From NCBI GenBank assembly GCA_038025085.1, contig CM076153.1:6665501-6729500 (forward strand): a DNA stretch of 64,000 nucleotides, read 5' to 3'. This DNA is from Tetragonia tetragonoides (taxonomy: Eukaryota; Streptophyta; Magnoliopsida; Caryophyllales; Aizoaceae). Under the pieces are notes generated by a model. It worked only from the letters and a program-made list of their open reading frames with translations, did no database searches and had not been told where the DNA came from. This document shows, piece after piece, positions 46,590-58,800 of the stretch. The translations under genes were made by a program, and so were the position numbers. Numbering within the stretch: position 1 is the first letter of the stretch; every line of letters begins with the position of its first letter.

Positions 46590-46957
46590 TTGAGGACTCC
46601 TTTATCTCAGTGATGTGGAGCTGTTTGCTTTGCTCTTTTATTGTGAGAATGTTTAGGCATGCTTTTGTTATTGTTAGGATTCCTTTGTTACTTTTTAGTT
46701 TTTTTTTTTTTTCTTTTTGATAATTTGTTCCTTTTTAGTTGTTTGTTGTTGATGTCCGGTGGCTCTTTGAGCAAGTGTTATTGTCCCACATTGGCGTCTT
46801 GTTCTGGGTTTTATCAAGTTTTGTCCAGTTCTTCTGCGTTGAGGTTTGGTTTAGGGGTGTTTAACTCATAGGTGTTTTGGTGTGTTAGTCTCTTGTAGTA
46901 CGTCTGGCGTGCCTTTTATTATTCAATATAATCTCTGATTATCAAAAAAAATAAATA
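46590..46957 (+). mobile_element. SINE/LINE-type retroposon tail, copy shared with 53.1 kb
   Basis: A tRNA-promoter-like start (CTCCTTTATCTCAGTGATGTGGAG) leads to a body with GATGTCCGGTGGCTCTTTGAG and GGTGTTTTGGTGTGTTAG. It ends in TTTATTATTCAATATAATCTCTGATTATC plus an A-rich tail, the kind of 3' end used by plant non-LTR elements. The same element lies at 53128-53430. A T-rich insert of ~45 bp (46675-46735) is present only here. SINE or LINE cannot be decided. Confidence 0.5.
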
Positions 46958-47887
46958 TGAAAACAAGAGGTAAATTACTCGAAAAGGGAGAGTAGCTGAG
47001 CCTATTGTGTATTTACCTGCATCAAACCTTTTCTGTAAGTTCTTAAACAACTTTGCAAGGTGGCTGAAGAAGCAGATCCGATCCTGCTATGAAGCTTTGA
47101 AATGCAGAGTGCCCATAAAGATTGCATACACTGCACTTTTTGCTTCTTTGTTGTAATCTGTTTTGTAGAGCTCAGTTTGACAATTTCAGGACCACCACGG
47201 CACCACCTACTGTGACAACCACTGTACTGGAAACTGCCTGTGCCTTGAAGAGAGTGAGTTATTTTACAGAAATTTGGAGAGGCCCTGTTATCAATATTAG
47301 TTGCCTCACTTGCCTGCTCCAGTAGACTTGTACTACCAGCCTACCATTAATCTGAACTCTTCATCTTCTTCTTTTTCTTTTTCTTTTTCAATGTTAAATC
47401 TCAACTCTTTCTTAAACACACACCTTTGTGGAACTCTCTTTGTAGTTGTTCAATCACAGGATAAAATCGAAGTTTGATGTTTTATCGCAGACCTTTTTCC
47501 TATGTTTGCTAGTGTCATTTGGTCTTTCGTATATAGAACATGTAAGTGTGTTGCCGATGAGCTAGCTTTCGTTCAGCCTTGGGAAGTAGGTTGTAGATTT
47601 TCGAATGTGTCTTTTCCCAATTTGGATGATGTAGCTATCTCAAACGATTCGTTAGTGCTATGAAAAATTACCATAGTCACTTTTTATATCCACCATTGAT
47701 TCTTTCATTTTTAAAATCTCAACCATACATTAGTTTGACAACATATTAACCATTAAACAGAGTTTATTTAATAATACAAAGTTAATTTCCTTAAATTGAT
47801 TACCAATAGGAAAAGCGAGCCCACAGCCCACAGGGCAAATGTTCTCATTTTGCTGTTGGTGGTTGCAGTCGGAAGAGGGATCCGGTG
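46958..47887. other. Duplicated non-coding block after the retroposon
   Basis: About 46958-47345 aligns with 53425-53870 (TACTCGAAAAGGGAGAGTAGCTGAGCC, ACTTTGCAAGGTGGCTGAAGAAG, CACCACCTACTGTGACAAC). It looks like worn gene sequence, but I recognise no protein. The remainder to 47887 shows nothing recognisable. Confidence 0.45.
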
Positions 47888-48101
47888 ATGGACTGGACCT
47901 CGGCGGCTGTTACTCATGCCCCGCCGTCCTGTGGTGACGGTAACGGTGATGGACTGGACCTTGGCGGCTCGTTATTGTCTAAATCGTCGGGTGACGGTGA
48001 TGGATCAGAGAGGGATTGGTCGGAGTTCGAAAACCTCATTGGCGCCTTGGCGGTATCCGAGGTAATTCTACTAGTACTATCCAAAACCCAAACACAAATT
48101 T
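47888..48101 (+). other. GC-rich exon-like frame of unknown identity
   Basis: ATG at 47888 opens ~71 codons rich in Gly, Asp and Ser (GDGNGDGLDLGGS, SERDWSEFENLIGALAVSE). A candidate donor GAG/GTAATT lies at ~48061. It contains an internal repeat of GTGATGGACTGGACC at 47885 and 47947. A partial copy sits at 55115-55215 with the same following sequence (GGTAATTC..., CTACTAGTACTATCCAAAAC). It may be the first exon of a captured or decayed gene. No family is recognised. Confidence 0.35.
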
Positions 48102-48924
48102 AACTCATTTTTTTAAAATTTTTAGTTATTTTATATTCTGAAATATTTTGGTTAAATTTCCATTTAGTCAAAGCAATAAACTGTTGTGAATGATCCATCC
48201 CCAATATTGAATGAATACTAACCATCTTTTTGTAATACTTACACTATGTTATCTGGGTAAAATATTACGAGCAAAAAAAATCTGGGTAAAATATAGAGTA
48301 TAAAATTGTTGAAACCGTCTTATTTCAGCAAGTTTTGTGTGGGACCAACCCACAAAAAAATGAGGTCACTATTCAGTGTAGGGGGTCACTTATAATGAGC
48401 AGTAACCCTTGTTTCATTGAAAAGTGATCCCCGTCTTACTAAAAGTTACCGAAAAACCGTCTTATAAAAGTTTTTGTGCAATCAAAAGTGTAATTAAAAA
48501 AATAAAAAACAATGATCATAATAATTAAATTACCTCTACTTAACTACTTTTTCCTAATTAGGAGATTTCCTCAGTTTTTTTCTTTTCTTTGATTTTCCTC
48601 AGTTTTACTTTTCCACGTTTAAAAGGTTCCTAAAGATAGTGTTAGTGCTTACTATAGTCTACAAAGACCCCATTTATTCCGTGAATCCTTTATGAAAAGG
48701 AATAGGAAACCATGAAGTCATGACGTAGTAGTAGCTCGTTCAGACTTCACAAAATCAATATCATTATGACTTATGACTCGAGCGTATCGGTACGCTGTGA
48801 CTAGCTTAGCTTGGCCTGGGCTTGACCAGAGCGTATATATAATATATAATGACTTGCTTTGCTTGTTTGATTGAGAAGTCGTCGAAATACAACTGGAATT
48901 AACTATTTATTATGAGTCAACAAC
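48102..48924. other. Spacer upstream of receptor-kinase copy 4, with possible inserted element
   Basis: Aligns with 55250-55480 except for ~48240-48630, present only here. That part contains ACCGTCTTA motifs at ~48317 and ~48455 and GGTCACTATTCAGTGTAGGGGG. It may be a small transposon, though I found no clean terminal repeats. From ~48690 (GAAACCATGAAGTCATGA) the shared far-upstream receptor-kinase region begins. Confidence 0.4.
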
Positions 48925-49065
48925 CAAACCAATACTTTCTCTGTCATTACCTTCATCTTGACTATCATTATCTTAGATGGTATGTAGTAGCTTCAGACTC
49001 ATTATATATGTGGTGCTGGGAGGGAGCTCTGTTTCAGGAACAGAATATATACCCACGTTTACAAA
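48925..49065 (+). promoter_or_regulatory. Conserved promoter block, receptor-kinase copy 4
   Basis: CTTTCTCTGTCATTACCTTC, TATA box TATATAT at ~49003-49009, and leader GGGAGCTCTGTTTCAGGAAC. The ATG is ~57 bp after the TATA box. The CACGGTAACGG element seen in copies 1, 3 and 5 is missing. Confidence 0.45.
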
Positions 49066-52000
49066 ATGAACATTCAAGCTATGAATCTCTTCTTTGCAAT
49101 TATGGTCATTTTAATTATTCATCCTTTTAAGCCAAACCCAAACGTCCTTGTCGTTGCCCGTTCCTTAGGTGGTCATGACCAAGGGACTAACAACGACCGT
49201 CTTGCCCTCTTAGCAATCAGGTCTCAGATTAGTCATGATCCTCGAGGGATTTTGAGATCGTGGAATGAGACTCAACACTTTTGTCAATGGTCAGGTGTCA
49301 CTTGTGGTTCTAGTCTCCATCAAAGACGACGAGTTGTTGCCTTAAATTTTGATTCCACAGGCTTGGTGGGAATTTTATCACCTTTTGTAGGGAACTTGAG
49401 TTTCCTTCACCATCTTGTTTTGAATAACAATAGTCTTCATGGTCAACTACCACCTCAAATCGGTAATTTGTTTAGGCTACGCACTTTAAGGTTAGATATG
49501 AACACCTTTGAAGGAGAAATTCCAGCCAACATATCTCGTTGTTTCAACCTTGAACAACTTAGGCTAGGTATGAATAATCTTACTGGAGCCATTCCGCCTG
49601 AACTTGGACTTCTATCTAACTTGGTAACATTAGTCCTTCATGTAAATAGATTGACAGGCAAACTCCTCAACATTGTCATGAATATGACTTCCCTGCAACA
49701 TTTGTCTGCAGCTCAGAATTTCTTTCAAGGAAGCATTCCAAATGATATTGGCCAACTCAAATATTTGAATTTTATTGGCCTATCTCAAAATAATCTTTCA
49801 GGTACCATTCCTCCATCCTTTTACAATCTTTCTTCTCTCCAACTTATTGATCTTGGATTCAACCAATTTAAAGGAAGCCTCCCAACAGATGTTGGGTTTT
49901 GTTTTCCTCAACTCTACGAATTCAGAATAACTGGAAATTCCTTTGAGGGATATGTTCCAATCTCACTCTCCAACCTTACTCAGCTTCAATTTTTAAGTAT
50001 AACTTCTAACAATTTCAGTGGTAAATTTAGGTTTAGTGCTATAAACATGCCAACTTTGAAAGGCATTTTCATCAATGATAACTATTTAGGCACAGGAGAA
50101 GCTGGTGACTTGATTTTTTTACGTACTCTTGCTAACTGCAGTCAGTTGCTTAATATAGGATGTGCTGGTAACAACTTTGGAGGGGATCTCCCTGATTTCA
50201 TTGGTAATTTTTCAACTACACTCAAATCTATAGATTTCAGCCAAAATCAGATTACCGGAAGCATTCCATCTGGGTCTTTATTCAACCTTGTTAACTTAGA
50301 AATGCTAAAATTGGGTGAAAATCACCTGACTGGATATATTCCACCTCAAATTGGATAACTAACCAAGTTAGAAAACTTTGATTGCAGCGAGAATCATCTA
50401 ACTGGAAGTATACCCCACTCACTAGGGAACGTATCCCGGTTGAGTATATTGATCTTGGACAACAACAATTTGAAAGGACTGATACCTTCAAGTCTAGGAA
50501 ATTGTACTAGTATACTATACTTGTTTCTTTCACAAAACAGCCTCACTGGCACACTGCCTCGTTATCTGTTCCATGCTGCAACGCTACTTCAGCTAGGTTT
50601 GAGTCAAAACCATCTAAAAGGAATTGTGCCAGTGGAAATCGGTCAGTTGAGGAATTTAGTGTATATGAGTATATCAGCAAATGCCTTGTCTGGGGAAATT
50701 CCAAGTAGCCTTGGTGGTTGCGTTGGCCTTGTAGCTCTATATGTGGAAAGAAACTTCTTCAGTGGATCTATCCCTCAATCTTTCAAGTCTTTAACCAGTC
50801 TCCAGTATTTAAATCTGTCTTACAACAGATTGTCTGGTGAAATTCCAAACTTCTTGTCTAACTTTTCCTTCCTAAAACTTGATATATCTTTCAATAAATT
50901 GGAGGGTGAAGTTCCTAGAGCAGGGGTTTTTGCAAATGCAAGTGCATTGATAGTTTCGGGAAATTCCAAGCTTTGTGGAGGCGATCCTGAGCTTCACTTG
51001 CCAAGATGCCGAGCTAATGCTCCAACAAGAGGGGTTAAGGGGAAGAGAAAATTGTCTCTTAAACTGACCTTGATCATTGGGGTAGCTTGTTTGGTTGTAT
51101 CTGTATCCATAGTGTCATCTATGTACCTACTTCTTTGTAGGAGAAAAACGAATAGGCTGCCCCAACTGGAATCAACAATGAGCGAGCACTTCCCGAAAGT
51201 GTCTTATGACATGATTTTGAAAGCTACGAACGGATTTTCTCAAGGGAATTTAGTGGGTAGTGGCCATTTTGGTTCTGTTTACAAAGGACTCCTTGAACCT
51301 GACAGCATGGTTGTGGCTATCAAAGTAATCAGCCTTGAAGAACAAGGAGCTAGCAAGAGTTTTATGGCAGAGTGCAATGCGTTGAGAAACATCCGTCATA
51401 GGAACCTTCTTAAGATTGTCACTGCTTGCTCGAGTACTGATTATAAAGGCAACGATTTCAAGGCTCTAGTGTATCATGTCAAATGGAGATCTTCAACAAT
51501 GGATTCATGTGGATCGAGCAATGGAAAGCCGAGGTAATCATCAACAAACTTTAAGCCTTCTGCAAAGGTTAAACATAGCCATTGATGTGGCCAGTGCACT
51601 AGATTATCTGCATAACAGCTGTGAAGTTCCTATAATTCACTGTGATCTGAAACCAAGCAACATTTTGCTCGATAATGACATGGTTGCGCATGTTGGGGAC
51701 TTCGGCCTAGCAAGATTCTGATCACATGCTAGAATAAGTAATAGTAGTTCAGTTGCACTCAAAGGAACCGTTGGATACGCTGCTCCAGGTAACTTTACTA
51801 ATACAATTCTTCATCATACACTTTTCTTCTTCCCCCTACCCTCATCTTCATTTATGTGGTAGGTTTGATTGTTATTGAAAGATAATTTTTCAGCTCTATT
51901 TTCCGTATTATTTCTTGGTTCTAAACTGTTCTATTTTGGGACAGAGTATGGCCCAGGAAGCGCTTCTAAGGAAGGTGACATTTACAGTTACGGCATTGTG

Positions 52001-52566
52001 TTGATAGAGATGATGACAGCAAAAAGGTCCACTGAAGCATTGTTTGAAGGAGGTTTGAACCTCCATCAATATGCAAAATCTGCATTGCCTGACCAAGTGA
52101 CAAAGATTATCGCTCCAATGCTTCTAGATGATAATGCTGGATCAAGTATAGAAAATCAGGATGAACATCTGACACGAGATGACAGAAATTTTGAGTGCAT
52201 AAAGGCTGTAATTGAAATAGCAGTGAAATGTTCAGTAGAGTCACCACAAGATCGAATGAGCACAGAAGATGCCATTAAAGGGCTACTATCAACACGGAAC
52301 AGTTTTGTTAGCACAAGGCATGGAAGGCGTGGACATCCTTTTGTACTTCAAGGTACATTGGGGGCACTTTTTACAATAAAGTAGTAATCTTTGAAACTAT
52401 CAGAAATTTGATTAGGATTAGATCTAATGACAGGGCGTCAAAAGTACATAATAGCATAGTTTTTCACGTATTGTGTCCCGGCTAGAGCATGTTTAACTTG
52501 AGCTATGTGTCAAAATACTCTTCACTCATCACTAACCCCTATTTCTTGCCTGTTGCAGGAACATAA
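49066..52566 (+). pseudogene. LRR-XII receptor kinase copy 4, two stops and one deletion
   Basis: Exon 1 is 49066-51788, exon 2 is 51945-52352 and exon 3 is 52559-52566 (GA ACA TAA). Signal peptide, N-cap (NNDRLALLAIRSQISHDP), LRRs, membrane helix and a non-RD kinase are all present (GSGHFGSVYKG, HCDLKPSNILLD). Lesions: an in-frame TAA at 50356-50358 where the others read CAG (QIG/QLT); a ~5-bp loss at ~51475 (GTGTATCATGTC against GTGTATGAGTTCATGTC) shifting the frame; and TGA at 51719-51721 where the others read CAA. Everything between the lesions remains open, so decay is recent. Translation would stop after 430 residues, leaving only the ectodomain. Confidence 0.92.
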
Positions 52567-53127
52567 ACTCTGTGTCTATGATAGGTAAAAGAAGAAGATA
52601 AGACAACTGCAGTTTGGGTTCCATCTAAAATAACTGGTTGGTGACTGTATGCTTTCAGACGCCAACAAAGGGTTTGAATGTATCTACAAAACGGTAATTG
52701 TACCAAATTGTGTGGTGCCTATCATCTATGTAATATTACTGTATCTTGAATTCCTCATTTGTTGACATAAAGTGCCTTTGAATATAAGTTAATACAGTCT
52801 GAAATGCTAAACCAGAAATGCAAGACTTACCTATAGTCTATGTGCTCAATTGTGATTTAGCTTTTTCAGTCATTCTGTACTATAATGACAAAAAAATTTA
52901 CTCATTCTGTAAAAACATGTTCAAAGTCATTCTGTAATATTACTGTTCCTTGAATGGTGTCACGGTTTTCACACAATACAGATCATAGTATTAGTATCGC
53001 ATAATAAAGTGCTCAAGTTTGATTCGGTTCTCCTCAGTTTCTTTTGAGCATGTTTAAAGAGGTCCTGCAAAATGGCACTACGTCAGCTTAGTGGCCTTTG
53101 ATGAGTTTGAGGCCTGTCAACTGTAAA
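52567..53127. other. 3' flank of receptor-kinase copy 4
   Basis: Aligns with the 3' flank of copy 3 almost throughout. No gene seen. Confidence 0.6.
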
Positions 53128-53430
53128 GTGATTAGCTTCAAGGCTCCTTTGTCTCAGTGGTATGGAGTTGTTTGCTTGGCTTGTTTATTGTGAGAATGTT
53201 TAGGCGTGCTATTTACATAGTTGTTTGTTGTTGATGTCCGATGGCTCTTTGAGTAGGTGTTATTGTCTCTCATTGGCGTCTTGTTCTGGGTTGTATCGAC
53301 TTCTTGTACAGGTCTTGTGCGTTAAGGTGTGGTTTAGGGGTGTTCGTAGGTGTTTTGGTGTGTTAGCCTCATGTCCGGTATGCTTTTTATTATTCAATAA
53401 AATCTCTAATTATCAAAAGAAAAATTATAT
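53128..53430 (+). mobile_element. SINE/LINE-type retroposon tail, copy of 46.6 kb
   Basis: CTCCTTTGTCTCAGTGGTATGG, GATGTCCGATGGCTCTTTGAG, GGTGTTTTGGTGTGTTAG and the terminal TTTATTATTCAATAAAATCTC with an A-rich tail all match 46590-46957. It sits at the same place relative to the receptor kinase, so the insertion predates duplication of the copy 3/copy 4 block. Confidence 0.5.
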
Positions 53431-55110
53431 GAAAACAAGGGGCAAATTACTCGAAAAGGGAGAGTAGCTGAGCCTATTGTGTATTTACCTGCATCAAAAC
53501 CTATTCTGTAAGTTCTTAAACAACTTTGCAAGGCGGCTGAAGAAGGTATATCCTGCAATGAGGATCAGAAATGCAGAAATGCAGAGTGTGCACTCCTGCA
53601 GTAAAGAGGATAGTAGAGAACCTAATTACCTGTTGATTAACTGCAGTCTGCATACACTGCTCATCTTGCTTCTTTGTTAACGGTTTTACGGAGCACAGTT
53701 TGACCACTTTAAGACCACCATGGGCCATGGCACCACCTACTGTGACAACTTCTGTACTGGAGACTGCAAAGTGTCGAAGAGAGTGAGTTCTTTTACAGAA
53801 ATTTGTTGTGAACTGAAGGCCCTGTTATCAATATTAGTGGCCTGCTCCAGTAGAGACTAGTAATCCTACCTTAATCACAACTCTTGTCTTTACTTATCAA
53901 AAAATAATCACAGATGTCTTCTTTTCATCTTTAAACTCAACTCTTCCTTAAACACACACTGTTTGTGAAACTCTTTCTTTGTAGTTGTTCAATCACAGAA
54001 TTTTTCGAGGTTTCGTTTTCCATTTTGGCTGCTTTTTTTTTTTTTTTTTTTTTGGGTTGGTAAGTAGTAGTATGACATTGCTTTCAGTAACTCACATTAT
54101 AATACACCTCTAAGTACTGTTGTTACCAAATTAACCAATTTTCATTTCAGTTCTTGGAAGCTGATACACAAAATGATTAGTACTTGCGATGGATTCCCTT
54201 TTCTCTAATCTGTCTGGCGCGCTACAAATCAAATTGCTCCCTGAACTCTCATTCACCACTGCATTATTGCATATGCAAGTTGTAACAAATGTCTTAAAGA
54301 ATTTTCAAAAAAGTTTTGTTTGACAAGTCAAGTCGATTTAATTCCAAAACAAAGAGGAAAATAAGTCAACTCTGGGTGTTCACATTCAAAGTCATCCATC
54401 ATGGATCGTGGACAACTATTTTGATGCTATAGGGCTATAGGCCACCATTGATACAGAGATTTTTGGTCACCATTTATTAATAGAATAGATGATATCAAGA
54501 AACAAAATCATTTTAATGTCTCCACTAGTAATCTATTGGTTTTTAACTCTCGTCATATAATTTTCTTTATAGTGATTTTTTTCAAGTTAACAATTATTAT
54601 ATTAGGAAGCACCAACACTTCTATCAACTCGTCTTTTCACTATCCGATGACATAGACACTCGTCGACACACCTTTATCAAATGAGTATTGGCTTATATAT
54701 ATATAGATTTAAAATTAACTTTTCGTGATTTATAATAATTATAATACAATATATGTGCTAATTAATATATTATTTAATTATTTGTTAATGTTTTTTTTTC
54801 AATGTTCTCTATTTTGAGGTATATTGTATTACTATGTTTTCTAATATGTTTAGGTTTAAAAGTAAAAATTTATCGGTGATGTATATTTGATTTCTATATA
54901 CCATAGATACATTAGATTCCAATACATCTTGGTTTAGTGGTTTGATCCATCATCCATGGTCTTCTTTCTTCAACACTAGAGTTCAAATTAGGGTCCTCTC
55001 CACAAATGCTTAGCCACTAGCTTTTCGGGCATATTTAGAGATGGGTGCCCAAATTGCACAAGGGCACTCCAATTCTTGCTCTGATCAGATCATCACAAAG
55101 CTTGCATTTC
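53431..55110. other. Duplicated block and AT-rich spacer
   Basis: 53431-53870 matches 46958-47345. About 54155-54405 resembles the ZRK upstream region at 33680-33895. About 54460-54930 is very AT-rich with TATATATATA near 54705. No gene seen. Confidence 0.5.
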
Positions 55111-55215
55111 ATGCCCCGCTCGTTATCGGCTTAATCATCGGAGCTCGGTGACGGTGACGGTGACAAACTCCCACCGACAACCTCATCGGCGGTCTCTGAG
55201 GTAATTCAATTCCAT
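55111..55215 (+). other. Partial copy of the GC-rich exon-like sequence at 47.9 kb
   Basis: CATGCCCCGCTCGTTATCGG, a GGTGACGGTGACGGTGACAA run, then AACCTCATCGGCGGT...GAGGTAATTC. It matches 47925-48065 with deletions and is out of frame. The splice-donor-like GAG/GTAATT is retained. Confidence 0.4.
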
Positions 55216-55654
55216 CATCATCTTAGCTTTCAATTCTACTAGTACTATCCAAAACCCAAAACCCAAAACACAACTTTAACTCATTTTTGTTAATTTATTT
55301 TCTGAAATATTTTGGGTAAATTTCAATTTAGTCAAAGCAATAAATGGTTGTGAATTAACCCCATTATGAATGAATAATGAACAGTTAACCATCTTTTTTC
55401 ACTCAAAAAAAAATAAATAACAGAACCATATTTTTGTATAATACTTTTAGTGATCACTACAAAGACCCCATTTTTCAATGAAATAGTAGTAGTTCGTTCA
55501 GACTTCACTAATCAATATCATTACTGATTTATGACTAGAGTGTGACGATATGCTGTCAGTCTGTCACTAACTTAGCTTAGGCTTGACTTGCTTGTTTGGT
55601 TTGAGAAGTCCTGGAAATACAACTGGAAAAATTAAGCATTATGATTCAACCAAA

Positions 55655-55856
55655 CCAATATTTTCTCTGTCCTTACCTTCATCTTCACTATCACAGATCC
55701 CACCATTGGTGAAGGGTCCAAAAAAGAACCCAACGTAGATCACACGGTAACGGTATCGGTATCGGTATGTAGTAGCTTCACTGCTTCAGCCTCATTATAT
55801 TTATATATGTGCTGCAGGGGGCTCTATTACAGGAACAGAATATCCACCTTAACAAA
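55655..55856 (+). promoter_or_regulatory. Conserved promoter block, receptor-kinase copy 5
   Basis: TTTCTCTGTCCTTACCTTCA, CGTAGATCACACGGTAACGG, a GGTATCGGTATCGGTAT microrepeat, TATA box TATATAT at ~55802-55808, and leader GGGGCTCTATTACAGGAAC. The ATG is ~50 bp after the TATA box. Confidence 0.5.
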
Positions 55857-58800
55857 ATGAAATTTCAAGTCATGAATCTCTCCTTCGCCATTTTGATCAT
55901 TTCATTCATCCATTGTTTTAACCCAAACCTCCTTGTCATTTCCACTTCCTTAAGTGGTCATGACCAAGGGACTAATAACGACCGTGTTGCCCTCTTAGCA
56001 ATCAAGTCTCAAATTACTGATGACCCTCAACGGGTTTTGAGCTCATGGAATGACTCTCTTCACTTTTGTCACTGGCTAGGTGTCACTTGTGGTGCTAGGT
56101 TGCATCAAAGACAAAGAGTCGTTTCCTTAGCTCTTAATTCCTCAGGTTTGGTGGGAACTTTATCACCTTTTGTGGGGAACTTGAGTTTCCTTCACCATCT
56201 TTACTTATATAATAACAGTCTAAATGGTCAAATACCATCTCAAATAGGTAATTTGCTTAGGCTACGCACTCTAGCATTAAATAATAACTCCTTTGAAGGA
56301 GAAATTCCAGCCAACATATCTCGTTGTTTCACCCTTGAGAGACTTAGACTAGGTTGGAACCATCTTACGGGAGCCATTCCTCCTGAACTTGGCCTTCTAT
56401 CTGACTTGGTATCATTATCCATTCATAAAAATACATTGACAGGCAACCTCCTCAATATCGTCGTGAATATGACTTCTCTGCAACTATTATCTGCAGCTTA
56501 CAATTCCTTTCAAGGAAACATTCCAGATGGTATTGGCCAACTCAAAAGTTTATATTTTATTTCCCTATTTCAAAATGAACTTTCAGGTACAATTCCTCTT
56601 TCCTTTTACAATCTTTCTTCTCTCCAAACAATTTCTTTCGGATTCAACCAATTTGAAGGAAGCCTCTCAGTAGATGTTGGGTTTCGTTTTTCTCAACTTA
56701 CCAATTTCGTAATATCTGGAAATTCCTTCGAGGGACATGTTCCAATCTCACTTTCCAACCTAACTCAGCTTCAGACATTTAGTATCACTTCTAACCTTTT
56801 CACTGGTAAATTTAGGTTTAGTGCTACAAACATGCCCACTTCTAACCTCACTGGACCACTGCCTCCTCATCTATTCCAAAATCCAATGTTAGTTACGCTA
56901 GATTTGAGTCAAAACCATCTAAAAGGAACCGTGCCAGCGGAAATTGGTCAGTTGAGGAATTTGGGGTTCTTGGATATATCAGCAAATGCCTTCTCAGGGG
57001 AAATTCCAAGTAGCCTTAGTAGCTGTTTTGAGCTTACTGCTCTAATTGTGGGAGGAAACTTCTTTAATGGACCTATCCCTCAATCTTTCAAGTCTCTAAC
57101 CAGTCTCCAGTATCTAGATCTGTCTTACAACAGATTGTCTGGTCAAATTCCAAACTTCTTGTCTAATTTTTCCTTGTTGGCACTAATTTATCATTTAATA
57201 ACTTGGAGGGAGAAGTTCCTAGAAAAGGAGCTTTTGCAAATGTAAGTGCAGTGTCAGTTTTTGGAAATTCCGAGCTTTGTGGAGGGATTCCTGAGCTTCA
57301 TTTGCCAAGATGCCCAGCTGGTGCTCCGACAAAAGGGTTTAGGAGGAAGAGAAAATTGTCTCTTACAGTGACCTTGATCATTGGGGTAGCTTGTTTGGTT
57401 GTAGCTGTATCCATAGTGTCATCTATATACCTACTTTTTTGTAGGAGAAAAAAGAACAAGTTGCCTCGGGAATCATCACTGAGCGAGCGCTTGCCAAAAG
57501 TGTCTTATGACATGATTTTGAGAGCTACCAATGGATTTTCTCAGGGGAATTTAGTGGGGAGTGGCCATTTTGGTTCTGTTTATAAAGGAGTCCTAGATCT
57601 AGAGGGCATGGTTGTGGCTGTTAAAGTAATTAACCTCGCAGCACAAGGAGCTAGCAAGAGTTTTATGGCAGAGTGCAATGCGCTGAGAAATATCCGTCAT
57701 AGAAATCTTGTTAAGATTGTCACTGCTTGCTCAAGTACTGATTTTCAAGGCAATGATTTCAAGGCTTTGGTGTATGAGTTCATGTCGAATGGGAATCTTG
57801 AACAGTGGATTCATGTGGATCAAGCAATGGATGGCCAAGATAATCAACAACAAACTTTAAGCCTCCTGCAGAGGTTAAACATTGCCATTGATGTGGCCTG
57901 TGCACTAGAGTATCTGCATAATAGTTGTGAAGTTCCTATAATTCATTGTGATTTGAAACCGAGCAACATTTTGCTCGATGATGACATGGTTGCGCATGTT
58001 GGAGACTTCGGGTTAGCAAGATTTCAATCACATGCAAAAACGAGTACTAGTAGCTCTGTTGCACTAAAAGGGACAGTTGGATATGCTGCACCAGGTAATT
58101 TTGCTACTGCATATGTTTCTGTTGGGGTTATTGGTGTTGCAAAGAGGCTTATCAACTCTATTTTCTTTTTATAATTTTCTAATATCAAAATTGTTCTGTT
58201 TTGTGAGGAATTGCAATGCATATTCTACGTCATTTTCTGTTTTTTCCCTCCTGGTCCTTATTTTGATGTTAGGGTAACTGGTATTGTAAAATGCTTTTCA
58301 AAGCTGTTTTCTCCATATATTTTCTCAGATGTAAGTTGTTCTGTTTTGAGACAGAGTATGGCCTAGGAAGTATGATCTCTAAGGAAGGTGACATATACAG
58401 TTACGGGATAATTTTGATAGAGATGATGACAGCTAAAAGGCCCACTGAAACATTGTTTGAAGGAGGTCTAAACCTTCATCAGTATGCAAAATTATCACTG
58501 CCTGACCAACTGACAAACATTATCGATCCAAGGCTTCTAGATGATAACGCTGGTTCAAGCACAGAAAACCAGGATGAGAATCAAGCATGGGATGACGGAA
58601 ATTTTGAGTGCATTAAGGCTGTAATTGAAATAGCAGTAACTTGTTCAGCAGAGTCACCACAAGATCGAATGAGTACAGAAGATGCCATTAAAGGGCTACT
58701 ATCAACGCGGGACAGTTTAGTTAGCAGAAGGCGTGGACATCGTTTTGTACTTCGAGGTACATTTGGATCACTTTTTACTGTAGCGTAGTCATTTTTGAAA

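Noticed and set aside
46659..46871. Plus-strand 70-codon hydrophobic frame
   Set aside because: It lies within the retroposon tail and T-rich insert. The copy at 53.2 kb does not conserve the frame.
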